Source: JAKACA01 sp963769255 (GTDB lineage: Bacteria; Actinomycetota; Acidimicrobiia; Acidimicrobiales; Bog-793). From it: a stretch of 64,000 nucleotides of DNA. The stretch's first letter is position 1. Every line of letters begins with the position of its first letter. The translations under genes were made by a program, and so were the position numbers. Location of the stretch: contig CAVYKV010000001.1 of NCBI GenBank assembly GCA_963769255.1, positions 2,294,001 through 2,358,000 of the forward strand. The letters run 5' to 3'. Of the stretch, positions 25,031 to 33,165 are shown piece after piece. A model generated the notes under the pieces. That model saw nothing but the letters and a program-made list of their open reading frames with translations, ran no database searches and was not told the DNA's origin.

Positions 25031-26301
25031 GTGCGAACGGACAAGACGCTACGAAGCGGTCCGTGACGCTCGCCGTCTGCGACGGCGACGGCAGCCTGCT
25101 CGGCACGACGCCTGCGTTCGCGGTTCCGACGCCGTGGTGGCCGGACACCGAGCCCATCGGCGCCCGCTTCCCGCAGCTCACCGTGCTCCGCCTGCTGGGC
25201 GGGTCACCGGCGGCAGCCGGCCCCGTCGGGGGCGAGGTGCGCTACCTCGCCGAGCTCGACGCCTCGGCGACGGCGGCGGACGTGAGAGGCCTCCGTCTCC
25301 GAGAGGGCCTCCTCCACGACGACGACCTCGACGACCACCCGCTCAGGATGCCGTGGGGCCGCCGGGGCGGCCCGGCCTCCGATCTCGCCTGGGCGGTCGA
25401 GGCCGCCGGCCGGGCCGGACTGGAGCAGGCCGGGCGTCCCCGCCAGCACCGCACGTGGAACCTCTCGGCCATCTGGTCGTTGCCGGTCCGCAGATCGGAT
25501 GGAGAAGAAGTCCGCCTGTGGCTGAAGTGCGTTCCCGGCTTCTTCGCCCACGAGCCGAAGGTGCTCGCTCTGCTGCGGGACGAATCCGTGCCCCGGCTCC
25601 TCGCCGCCGAGGGCTACCGCATGCTGCTCGCCGAGATGCCCGGGCGCGACGGCTTCGGAGCGAACCCCGACCAGACCAAGCACCTCGTCGAGCACCTCGT
25701 CGACCTGCAGCTCCGGACGAGGCCGCTCGTGGCGGGCCTGCTGGCGGCGGGAGTCCCGGACGCCGGGGGCGATCGGCTGGTCGGCACCCTCGCCCGGCTC
25801 GTGGCCCGGCGGGCGCCGGACGACCCCGTGCTGAACGCGCTCGTGGGAGCAGCCGGCGAGCGACTGGCGGAGGCGGCGGAGTGCGGCCTCCCGGACGTCC
25901 TCGTACACGGGGACGTCCATCCGGGCAACACGCGCCTCGGCGCCGGCCAACCGATCCTGTTCGACTGGGGCGACTCGCGCATCGGCAACCCGGTGCTCGA
26001 TCTCGACGTCCTCGATCGCCTCGACCCCGGGGAAGCCGCCGCCGTCGCCGGGCACTGGCTGGGCTGCCTCGGCGGCGCCCTGCCCGGCAGTGACCCGCCC
26101 CGGGCGTGGCGGCTGCTGCGGCCCCTCGCCGCCCTGCGGGCCGGAGCCGTCTACCAGGCCTTCCTCGACAACATCGAGCCGTCCGAGCGCATCTACCACG
26201 AGGGCGACGTCCTCCCCGCCCTCGAGCGGGCCGGGCGCCTTGCCCTCGCTCAGCGCGACGGGGCAGAGGACGGGCCGTCGAGCAGCCGTTCGTTCAGGTA
26301 G
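25027..26301 (+). CDS. Aminoglycoside-phosphotransferase-fold kinase (APH family)
   Basis: 424 residues, ATG 25027 overlapping the kinase stop (ATGA). The C-terminal half contains the APH catalytic loop VLVHGDVHPGNTRLG (catalytic Asp296) and the metal-binding ILFDWGDSRIGNP, then a helical cap with aromatic residues. The N-terminal 150 residues (TLAVCDGDGSLLG, PWWPDTEPIGARFPQLTVLR) resemble a Nudix-like or mononucleotide-handling module rather than the usual APH N-lobe; this part I cannot name. APH-fold proteins phosphorylate small molecules, not only antibiotics, so a resistance role should not be assumed. Translational coupling to the two-component system suggests they are expressed together. 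Confidence 0.85.
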   Translation: MSANGQDATKRSVTLAVCDGDGSLLGTTPAFAVPTPWWPDTEPIGARFPQLTVLRLLGGSPAAAGPVGGEVRYLAELDASATAADVRGLRLREGLLHDDDLDDHPLRMPWGRRGGPASDLAWAVEAAGRAGLEQAGRPRQHRTWNLSAIWSLPVRRSDGEEVRLWLKCVPGFFAHEPKVLALLRDESVPRLLAAEGYRMLLAEMPGRDGFGANPDQTKHLVEHLVDLQLRTRPLVAGLLAAGVPDAGGDRLVGTLARLVARRAPDDPVLNALVGAAGERLAEAAECGLPDVLVHGDVHPGNTRLGAGQPILFDWGDSRIGNPVLDLDVLDRLDPGEAAAVAGHWLGCLGGALPGSDPPRAWRLLRPLAALRAGAVYQAFLDNIEPSERIYHEGDVLPALERAGRLALAQRDGAEDGPSSSRSFR

Positions 26302-26390
26302 ACCTGGCCACGCCAGAAGGCGCGGGCGGCCCGAAGAGCCCGACGGGCGGGGCCGTGCCTGCCGGCGGGGCGATGATCCGTGTAGTACAT
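26250..26390 (-). CDS. Small protein with WRGQVYLNERLL motif (possible)
   Basis: A 46-residue reading frame from ATG 26390, antisense to the last 52 bases of the APH-fold gene and divergent from the GlxA-type regulator. The segment AFWRGQVYLNERLL looks like the core of a family of very short actinobacterial proteins that I recall only by pattern, in which this helix is usually followed by an NRPWEEEFLHW-like segment; that segment is missing here. A poor ribosome site (AGCGAGAAA) lies upstream. It may be a truncated member, or chance. Confidence 0.35.
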   Translation of the reverse strand: MYYTDHRPAGRHGPARRALRAARAFWRGQVYLNERLLDGPSSAPSR

Positions 26391-26442
26391 GGCGTTTCTC
26401 GCTGTCACGTCACCATCGTGCGCCTGGACACCGTGCCGGAGA

Positions 26443-26460
26443 AGTGGCAGACTTGCCGCT
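26443..26460. promoter_or_regulatory. Inverted repeat abutting the GlxA-type regulator start
   Basis: AGTGGCA, spacer GACT, TGCCGCT: seven-base arms with one mismatch ending at the base before the ATG 26461. Its place suggests self-control by the regulator or a site for another one. Confidence 0.3.
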
Positions 26461-27435
26461 ATGCGCGGGAAACCTGCCAACCGTCTGAACGTCGCCGTCG
26501 TCGTCGCCGACGAGCTCTCCCCCTTCGAGTTCGCCGTCGCCTGCGAGATCTTCGGCTACGAGCGCCCAGAGCTCATCAGCCCCTGGTACGACTTCGCCGT
26601 CTGCTCCTACGAGTCGCGTGCGGTCGTGACGGAGACGGGTTTCAGCATCGGACAGCTCGAGGGCCTCGACCGACTGGAGGCGGCCGGGACGATCATCGTG
26701 CCGCCCTTCAAAGCCCGCGGAGAGCACCTCGGCGACCTCTACGAATCGCTGCGCCGTGCGCACGGCCGGGGAGGACGCATCGTCTCGTTGTGCACCGGGG
26801 CCTTCGTGCTCGCCGAAGCCGGGCTGCTGGACGGGCGTCGGGCGACGACGCACTGGATGCATGCCGACGAGTTCGCCCGGCGCTTCCCGCAGGTGAGCCT
26901 CGACCCATCCGTCCTCTACGTCGACGAAGGCGACATCCTCACCTCCGCTGGTTCCGCCGCCTCGCTCGACCTGTGCCTGCACCTCGTGCGCTCCGACTTC
27001 GGTGCCGAGGTGGCCAACGCCCTCGCTCGGCGCCTCGTCGTGCCACCGCACCGGGACGGCGGGCAGTCGCAGTTCGTGGAGACGCCGCTCACGACCGTCT
27101 CCACCGACACGCTCTTCGCCGACACGCTCACGTGGATCCAGGCGCACCTCGACGAGCCCTTGACCGTCGCCGAGCTGGCGGAGCGGGCGGCCATGAGCCC
27201 GCGGACCTTCGCCCGCAAGTTCCGCGACACGACGGGGACGTCGCCCCACCGCTGGGTCCTCGCCCAACGCGTCGTACTGGCGCAACGGCTCCTCGAGACG
27301 ACGGACCTCGCCGTCGACATCATCGCAAGCCGGTGCGGGATCGGAGACGCCGCCAACCTCCGCGAGCACTTTCGCCGTGTCGTGGGCACCTCGCCCAACG
27401 CCTACCGCCGCACCTTCCGTCGGGAAGCCTCCTGA
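26461..27435 (+). CDS. GlxA-type transcriptional regulator (DJ-1/PfpI domain + AraC domain)
   Basis: 324 residues. The N-terminal class I glutamine-amidotransferase-like domain (about 10-190) begins LNVAVVVADELSPFEFAVAC. It has the nucleophile-elbow sequence VSLCTGAFVLAEAGLLDGRR, a cysteine in the elbow, and TTHWMHADEFARRFP. The C-terminal AraC domain (about 220-320) has two helix-turn-helix units, LTVAELAERAAMSPRTFARK and VDIIASRCGIGDAANLREHF, ending in SPNAYRRTFR. In this family the first domain senses a small molecule and is normally not catalytic. ATG 26461 is chosen because homology starts within a few residues; the frame stays open 24 codons upstream. The following methyltransferase overlaps its stop. 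Confidence 0.92.
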   Translation: MRGKPANRLNVAVVVADELSPFEFAVACEIFGYERPELISPWYDFAVCSYESRAVVTETGFSIGQLEGLDRLEAAGTIIVPPFKARGEHLGDLYESLRRAHGRGGRIVSLCTGAFVLAEAGLLDGRRATTHWMHADEFARRFPQVSLDPSVLYVDEGDILTSAGSAASLDLCLHLVRSDFGAEVANALARRLVVPPHRDGGQSQFVETPLTTVSTDTLFADTLTWIQAHLDEPLTVAELAERAAMSPRTFARKFRDTTGTSPHRWVLAQRVVLAQRLLETTDLAVDIIASRCGIGDAANLREHFRRVVGTSPNAYRRTFRREAS

Positions 27436-28220
27436 CGAGCGGCCGGGCGCTCGCCGTCGTCATCGAGCGGCTGCGCGCTGCGGGCTGCGTCGCAGCCGAG
27501 GAGGAGGCGGCAGAGATGCTGGTGGGCACGGGCGACGCCGGGCTCCTCGAGGAGTGGCTGCGCCGGCGGGAGAACGGGGAGCCTCTTGCCTGGATCACCG
27601 GCACGCTGCAGTTCTGCGGCCGGCCCGTCCATGTGGATCCCGGCGTCTACGTACCCCGGCTGCAGAGCGAGCAACTGGCCCGCGCCGCCGCCGCCGCCCT
27701 GGCGCACTCCGTCACGCCGGGCCGCAGAGGGCGGGCGGCCGACCTCTGCACGGGCGCCGGTGCCATCGCCCTCCATCTCGCTGCCGCCGTGCCGGGAGCG
27801 CTCGTCGTGGGCGTCGACAACGACCCCGCGGCGGCGGCGTGCGCCCGGCGCAACGGCGTGCCCACCCTCGTCGGTGATCTCGCCGAACCCCTCCGGTCCG
27901 GCTCCTTCGACGTCGTGACGGCCGTCGCTCCGTACGTGCCGAGCGACGCACTGCGGTGGCTCCCTGCCGACGTGCAGCGTTACGAGCCGTTGGGCGCACT
28001 CGACGGGGGGAGCGACGGGCTCGCCTGCCTCCGCCGCGTCGTCACGGGCGCCGCCCGCCTCCTTCGCCCGGCCGGCTGGTTGCTCGTGGAGCTCGGAGGG
28101 GAGCAGGACGACGGCCTGACGCCTGCTCTCTCGGCCGCCGGCTTCACCGCACCGACCCGTTTCGAGGATGAGGAGGGGGACCTCCGCGCTTTGACGGCCC
28201 GTTGGCGGGACGACGCCTGA
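27432..28220 (+). CDS. PrmC-related protein N5-glutamine methyltransferase (putative)
   Basis: About 262 residues of a SAM-dependent methyltransferase related to the release-factor methyltransferase PrmC. Visible are an N-terminal helical part, GEPLAWITGTLQFCGRPVHV (the PrmC-type linker), VYVPRLQSEQLA, the SAM-binding AADLCTGAGAIAL, VVGVDNDPAA, and VVTAVAPYVPSDALRWLPAD. The catalytic NPPY of PrmC is replaced by VAPY; the actinobacterial PrmC-related family has NAPY, so even that asparagine is changed to valine. Substrate is unknown. Homology reaches back to the end of the regulator gene, and no ATG, GTG or TTG is in frame there. CTG 27432, which overlaps the preceding TGA as CTGA, is the likely start; an ATG at 27516 would lose conserved sequence. 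Confidence 0.75.
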   Translation: MTSGRALAVVIERLRAAGCVAAEEEAAEMLVGTGDAGLLEEWLRRRENGEPLAWITGTLQFCGRPVHVDPGVYVPRLQSEQLARAAAAALAHSVTPGRRGRAADLCTGAGAIALHLAAAVPGALVVGVDNDPAAAACARRNGVPTLVGDLAEPLRSGSFDVVTAVAPYVPSDALRWLPADVQRYEPLGALDGGSDGLACLRRVVTGAARLLRPAGWLLVELGGEQDDGLTPALSAAGFTAPTRFEDEEGDLRALTARWRDDA

Positions 28221-28275
28221 GCGAGGGCTGAGGGAGGGAGATCCCCGACGGCCGCCATCTCGGCCGCGGACTCTG

Positions 28276-28281
28276 TAGATT
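28276..28281 (+). promoter_or_regulatory. -10-like hexamer for the FtsX-type exporter
   Basis: TAGATT ends eight bases before GTG 28290, again placed for a leaderless or nearly leaderless transcript. There is no matching -35 and no ribosome site before the GTG, which supports leaderless translation. Confidence 0.35.
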
Positions 28282-28289
28282 ACGAGTTC

Positions 28290-31200
28290 GTGACGGGTGA
28301 CCTCCCGCTCCCTGACAACCCCCCGCAGGTCGCAGGTACCGGGCACTCCGAGCGGCCGCCGCGATCCCGGCTCGTGCTGCGGGCGATCTCCTGGCGGCTC
28401 GCCTCCTCCATCGCCTTCTTCGTCGTCGCCGTCGTGGCGGTCGTGGCCGCCGTGGCCGGCCCCCTCTACCTCACGGCCACCGACCAGGCCATCGTGTCGA
28501 ACGCTCTGACAGGCGCCACGCCCGAGAACGCCGGCGTCTCCATCACCGACCTTGCGGGACACATCACGCCGCCATCGGAGCTCCTCGCCGACGCCGCCAG
28601 TGTGCCGGGCGGCGTCGGCACCTCGAGCTCGGATCGTTTCGAGAGCCCCATCCTCACGACGCTCCTCCCCGCCGACGCCTATAGCCCCGTCTCCGGGCGG
28701 CCCGACATCCTCGACCTCGTCTCCCGGACCGGCGCCTGTGAGGAGGTGCCGATCGTCGCCGGCCACTGCCCGACGGCGGCGAACCAGGTGGCCGTCAGCT
28801 CGCGATCCGCCGTCCAGTTGAGGGCCCACGTCGGGAGCGTCATCGTCCCGCTCGGGACGACGAGCGCCCACACCTTCGCCGGGAAGCCACCACCGCGGAT
28901 CCAGCTCGTCGTCTCCGGCATCTACACGGCCGGCGACGACAACGCTCCCATCTGGTGGGGGACGAACTACTTCCCCTTCGGGTCGTCGCAGCCGAGCGGG
29001 GGCGAGGGACTCGACGACGGCTGGGTGACGCCGGCAGGGGCCGCTCTCCTCAGCACGCAAATCCTGCCGTCGAACTGGCTCGAGCTCCCGCTGCGCGTGA
29101 GCACCATCACGGCCACCAACGCCACCGCCGTCCTCGGCGATGTGAACGCCTGGGTGGCGAGCACGGAGTCCTTCGGCAACGTCGTGGTGGGAAGCGGACT
29201 GCCCGCCCTGCTCAGCTCGGCACAGAGCCAGGAGCACGCGGCGGCGCCGGTCATCGTCGTCATCTCGCTCCTGCTCGTCCTCCTGGCCCTCCTCGTGCTC
29301 TACAGCGTTGCGCAGTCGACGAGCGCACTTCGCGCCAACGACGTGAGGGTGGCCGAGCTGCGGGGGCTCCCGAGGGGACGGGTCACGTTCCTCGCCCTGC
29401 GAGAACCGGTACTGCTCCTCGTGCTCGCCGTCCCAGCGGGCATCGCCGTCGCCTGGGCGACCGTGTCACTGGTCGACTCGCAGGTGATCGGCATCTCGAA
29501 GCCGCGCTTCGACACCCTGGCGCTCGTCTCCGCCTTGATCACCCTCGCCGCCGGCATCGTGTCCGCCGCCCTCGGCTCACGCGCACTGCTGCGATCGCGC
29601 ATCACCGAGGAGTCGCTCGACGCCGCCGCCAAGCGCCGCGCCCGTAACGCCGCCGTCGTCGACGCCCTGGGCCTGGCGCTCGCCGTGAGCGGCGCCGTCG
29701 AGCTCGTCGGCCAGCACAATCACCAGGTGGGTACGGCCGACCCCGTCACCCTCGTCGGCCCGGGCCTGCTCGCCCTCGGCGCCGGCATCCTCGGCGCCCG
29801 CCTCCTTCCCCTCGCCGCCGCCGCACTCGCCCGCGCCTACCGGTGGACGCGCCACGTCGCCCTCTCCCTGGCGGCGACGAACGTCAGCCGACGGGAGAAC
29901 GTCGCACGGCGGATCGTCATCCCCACCATCGCCACGGGGCTCCTCGTCTTCTCCATCGCCGGCCTCTCCGTCGTGCGCCGCAACGACGCCATGCAGGCCG
30001 GCTTCCAGGAAGGCGCCCCCATCGTGCTGCAAGCCAACGTGCAGGCGGGCATCAACTTCCTCGACGCCGTGCAAGGGGCCGACCCCACCGGCAAGGAGGC
30101 GATGGCCGCCGTGAGCGTGCGCGCCTCGGACGGCCTCTCGCTCGCCGTCGACGCCACCCGGCTGGCGGCCGTGATGTCGTGGCCGAAGAGTCTCTCCGGC
30201 CCGACGGTGCGGGACATCGCCAAGGAGCTCCGCCCGCCCACGCCGGCAGCCGTCATGATCCCGAACAGCGATCGGCTCGAGCTCACGGTCGACCTCGCCA
30301 CGGCGTTGCGGCCGGCTCCCGACTTGCAGATGCAGCTCTACGACGAGCAGTACCCCTCGGAGTTCCTGGTCGACTTCGGCCTCCTCCGCGCCGGCACGCA
30401 CACCTACTCGGCCTCGCTGATCGGCGGCTGCCCGCGGGGGTGCCGGCTCGACTACTTCAGTTTGCAGTGGACGGCGGGCGGCCACGCCGTGCCCCCGGCC
30501 GCCTCCAACGTGGTGCTCCACCTCGTCTCCTTGAGCGCCGTACTGGGCGGGGTGACGAGCTCCCTGCCGGCAGGGTTCACCCGGCCCGGCACGTGGCAGA
30601 GCACGGAGGCCGCCACGACGGCCTCGCCCGGCGGCCTCGGCATCACGACCGACCTCGCCTCTGCCACGACACCGCCCGAGATCTCCCTCGCCGACGTCCC
30701 GACCCTGCTGCCGGCCGTCGTGACCACGGGCTTCGCCCAGCTCGACGCCAACCCGGCCCAGCCCGGAGAATTCCAGGGGGTGGGCATCGACGAGAACCAG
30801 ATCGAGGTGCACGGCATCGCCTACGTGCCCGCCCTGCCGCGTCTCGGCGCCAACGGGACGATGGTCGACCTCGGCTTCGCCCAGCTCGTCGAGAGCCAGG
30901 CGCCGGCGGGGGCGAGCTTCGAGATCTGGTGCGCCCGCCCGCCCACGGCTGCGCTCATCAAGCGGCTGTCCGAACGGGGCGTCACCGTCACCGGCTCGGC
31001 GCAGTCGTCGACGTACCTCACCCAGTACCAACACTCCGGTGATTCCCTCGCCTTCGACCTGTTCGGCTTCGCCGCCGGCAGCGCCCTCCTCCTCGCCCTC
31101 GGTGCCCTCCTCTTCTCCACCGCCTCCGGCGCCCGCTCACGGGGGATCGAGCTCACCGGCCTCACCGCCGTCGGCGTCTCACGGCGAGCGCTCCGAGCCT

Positions 31201-31466
31201 CCATCGTCATCGAGTCGCTCATGGTCTCGCTCGTGGGGACGCTGCTCGGCTGGGGCGCCGGCGTGGCCGGGGCGGGCCTCGCCATCGCCTCCCTGCCGGA
31301 ATTCGCCCCCGGCCGGGTCGGCCCGCCGCTCGAGCTCGGGCTCCCCTGGCTCGACCTCGTCGCCTGTGGGGTCGTCGTGCTCGTCGCCGTCGTCATCGCA
31401 GCGGCCGTGTCGGCCGTCCTCGTCATGCGCCAGGTGCGCCCGGACCGCCTGCGGCTGGCGCCATGA
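28290..31466 (+). CDS. FtsX-type ABC exporter permease, large
   Basis: 1058 residues with about ten transmembrane helices in the duplicated FtsX/MacB arrangement. TM1 is at about 38-60, then a large external domain (about 62-315). A first core lies at about 318-565 (VIVVISLLLVLLALLVLYSV; PVLLLVLAVPAGIAVAWATV), a second external domain at about 570-915, and a last core at about 921-1050 (GSALLLALGALLFSTASGAR; GRVGPPLELGLPWLDLVACG). No Walker motif is present, so it needs the separate ATPases encoded next. Such permeases drive lipoprotein export, peptide efflux or envelope remodelling by moving their external domains. GTG 28290 is the start. Its stop overlaps the next ATG (ATGA), so the three exporter genes are translationally coupled. 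Confidence 0.88.
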   Translation: MTGDLPLPDNPPQVAGTGHSERPPRSRLVLRAISWRLASSIAFFVVAVVAVVAAVAGPLYLTATDQAIVSNALTGATPENAGVSITDLAGHITPPSELLADAASVPGGVGTSSSDRFESPILTTLLPADAYSPVSGRPDILDLVSRTGACEEVPIVAGHCPTAANQVAVSSRSAVQLRAHVGSVIVPLGTTSAHTFAGKPPPRIQLVVSGIYTAGDDNAPIWWGTNYFPFGSSQPSGGEGLDDGWVTPAGAALLSTQILPSNWLELPLRVSTITATNATAVLGDVNAWVASTESFGNVVVGSGLPALLSSAQSQEHAAAPVIVVISLLLVLLALLVLYSVAQSTSALRANDVRVAELRGLPRGRVTFLALREPVLLLVLAVPAGIAVAWATVSLVDSQVIGISKPRFDTLALVSALITLAAGIVSAALGSRALLRSRITEESLDAAAKRRARNAAVVDALGLALAVSGAVELVGQHNHQVGTADPVTLVGPGLLALGAGILGARLLPLAAAALARAYRWTRHVALSLAATNVSRRENVARRIVIPTIATGLLVFSIAGLSVVRRNDAMQAGFQEGAPIVLQANVQAGINFLDAVQGADPTGKEAMAAVSVRASDGLSLAVDATRLAAVMSWPKSLSGPTVRDIAKELRPPTPAAVMIPNSDRLELTVDLATALRPAPDLQMQLYDEQYPSEFLVDFGLLRAGTHTYSASLIGGCPRGCRLDYFSLQWTAGGHAVPPAASNVVLHLVSLSAVLGGVTSSLPAGFTRPGTWQSTEAATTASPGGLGITTDLASATTPPEISLADVPTLLPAVVTTGFAQLDANPAQPGEFQGVGIDENQIEVHGIAYVPALPRLGANGTMVDLGFAQLVESQAPAGASFEIWCARPPTAALIKRLSERGVTVTGSAQSSTYLTQYQHSGDSLAFDLFGFAAGSALLLALGALLFSTASGARSRGIELTGLTAVGVSRRALRASIVIESLMVSLVGTLLGWGAGVAGAGLAIASLPEFAPGRVGPPLELGLPWLDLVACGVVVLVAVVIAAAVSAVLVMRQVRPDRLRLAP

Positions 31467-32422
31467 GCGTCTTCCCGGCACCGGAGATCTTCCTCGAAGG
31501 TCGCGACGTCGACCATCCGGAGGACAGCCGTGCCCTCGCCGTCGAGTGCACCTCCCTCGTCCACCTGTACCACGTGCCCGACTCCGACGTCGTCGCACTG
31601 CGGGGGGTCGACCTCGACATCGATCCCGGTGAGATGGTGGCGCTCCTCGGCCCCTCCGGGATGGGCAAGTCGACCCTCTTGAAGATCATGGCCGGCATGC
31701 TGCGCCCCTCCGCCGGCCAGGTCCTCGTCGGCGGCCGCGACGTCGCCCGCATGAGCCAGGCGGAGCTGCGGCGCTACCGTGCGGTCGACGTCGGCATCGT
31801 GCTCCAGGACCCGCTCGCCAACGTGCTCCCCTACGCGACCGTCGTGGAGAACATCGAATTCGCCGGCGTCGGTGCCAAGGCCTACGGGTCCGCCACGCTG
31901 CCCGTGAGGGATCTCGTCCAGCTGATGGGTCTCGAGGCGTGCGCGGGGCGACGCGTCACCCACCTCTCGGGCGGCGAGCAGCAGCTCTTGGCCGTCGCCG
32001 TCGGCGCTGCCGGCGGCGGGCGACTCCTCCTCATCGACGAGCCGACGAGCCAGCTCGACGGCGCCGGGCGGGACCGCGTCATCGCCGGCCTGCACGACCT
32101 CCACCGGGAGACGGGCGTCACGATCGTCATGGTGACCCACGACCCCCACCTGGCCGAGTCGGTCCCCCGCACGGTGACGATCCGGGACGGACGGGTCGGC
32201 GCGGAAGGTCGTCACGGCAGCCAGTACGCCGTCGTGGGACGTGACGGCACGATCCAGCTGCCGCCGGAGCTGCTGCACATCTTGCCGCCCGACAGCCTCG
32301 TGCGGCTCGTGCGCCAGCCCCACGGGATCGACCTGCGTCTCGCCACCCTCGACACGCCGGACGGGGTGCCCCACGACGACGGTGGTGGGGACGCCCCGTC
32401 CTTCGGGGGGGACCACCCGTGA
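31463..32422 (+). CDS. ABC exporter ATPase (first of two)
   Basis: 319 residues, ATG 31463 overlapping the permease stop. Walker A is GPSGMGKST (near residue 63), the Q-loop lies in VGIVLQDP, the signature is HLSGGEQQLLAVA, Walker B is RLLLIDEPTSQLDG and the H-loop is VTHDPH. The first 25 residues and the last 75 residues extend beyond the LolD/MacB-type core; the tail has HGSQYAVVGRDGTIQLPPEL, a possible regulatory or dimer segment. It energises the FtsX-type permease. The next gene encodes a second, shorter ATPase, so the transporter may work with an ATPase heterodimer. Confidence 0.92.
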   Translation: MSVFPAPEIFLEGRDVDHPEDSRALAVECTSLVHLYHVPDSDVVALRGVDLDIDPGEMVALLGPSGMGKSTLLKIMAGMLRPSAGQVLVGGRDVARMSQAELRRYRAVDVGIVLQDPLANVLPYATVVENIEFAGVGAKAYGSATLPVRDLVQLMGLEACAGRRVTHLSGGEQQLLAVAVGAAGGGRLLLIDEPTSQLDGAGRDRVIAGLHDLHRETGVTIVMVTHDPHLAESVPRTVTIRDGRVGAEGRHGSQYAVVGRDGTIQLPPELLHILPPDSLVRLVRQPHGIDLRLATLDTPDGVPHDDGGGDAPSFGGDHP

Positions 32423-33141
32423 CGACGCTCACGCGCCTCGGCTACCGGCTCGTGGCGAGCGGCCTTCGGCTTCACCTCGGCGAGCGGCAGCTCCTCGACG
32501 GCGTCGACCTCGAGGTGCCGCCGGCCAGCTTGACCGCCATCACGGGACCGTCCGGGTCGGGCAAGACGTCGCTCCTCATGGTGCTCGCCGGCGTGCTCGA
32601 GCCCGACGCAGGCCGGGTCGAGCTGCTCGCCACCGATTGGGCGGCAGAAGCCCCCGGGCCGACGGGTGCGGGGGGGGGCGGGACGAAGCGCCGGGGGGCC
32701 GAACCTCGAGGGGGCGGCGCCGTCCTCGGCTTCGTCCCGCAGACGCTCGGGCTGGCCCCGTACCTGACGGCGGCGGAGAACGTCGGCCTCCCCCTGCAGG
32801 CCCGCCGGGTACCTGCCGGCGAGGTGCGAAGCCGGGTGTCCCAGGCGCTTGGCTCCGTCGGGCTGAGCACGGCGGGCGACCGCATGGCGACGGAGCTCTC
32901 GGGCGGGCAGCGCTCCCGCGTGGCGATCGCCCGCGCCCTCGCCGTCGGCCCCCACGTCCTCATCGCCGACGAGGCCACGGCCGAGCTCGACCCCGAGAAC
33001 CGGGCGCTCATGCTGACCCTCTTCCATGCCACGGCGGAGTCGGGCTGTGTCGTCGTCCTGGCGACGCACGACCCCGACGTCATCAAGACGTGCTCAGCCG
33101 TCTACGTCCTCGAGGACGGCTCGCTCACAGCGGCCGAGTGA
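32419..33141 (+). CDS. ABC exporter ATPase (second of two)
   Basis: 240 residues, GTG 32419 overlapping the stop of the first ATPase (GTGA). Walker A is GPSGSGKTS, the Q-loop lies in LGFVPQTLGLAP, the signature is ELSGGQRSRVAIARAL, Walker B is HVLIADEATAELDP and the H-loop is ATHDPD. Between Walker A and the Q-loop sits an unusual Gly/Pro/Arg-rich insertion (PGPTGAGGGGTKRRGAEPRG), encoded by a G-rich stretch, where LolD-type proteins have a short loop. It is probably the partner of the ATPase before it. A perfect hairpin lies eight bases after its stop, closing the three-gene operon. Confidence 0.92.
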   Translation: MTTLTRLGYRLVASGLRLHLGERQLLDGVDLEVPPASLTAITGPSGSGKTSLLMVLAGVLEPDAGRVELLATDWAAEAPGPTGAGGGGTKRRGAEPRGGGAVLGFVPQTLGLAPYLTAAENVGLPLQARRVPAGEVRSRVSQALGSVGLSTAGDRMATELSGGQRSRVAIARALAVGPHVLIADEATAELDPENRALMLTLFHATAESGCVVVLATHDPDVIKTCSAVYVLEDGSLTAAE

Positions 33142-33148
33142 GGCGTAC

Positions 33149-33164
33149 GCCGGCGGGCGCCGGC
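33149..33164. terminator. Hairpin between convergent exporter operon and S53 peptidase
   Basis: GCCGGC, loop GGGC, GCCGGC, placed in the 24-bp gap between the two stop codons. Six perfect pairs; likely acts in both directions. Confidence 0.45.
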
Positions 33165-33165
33165 C

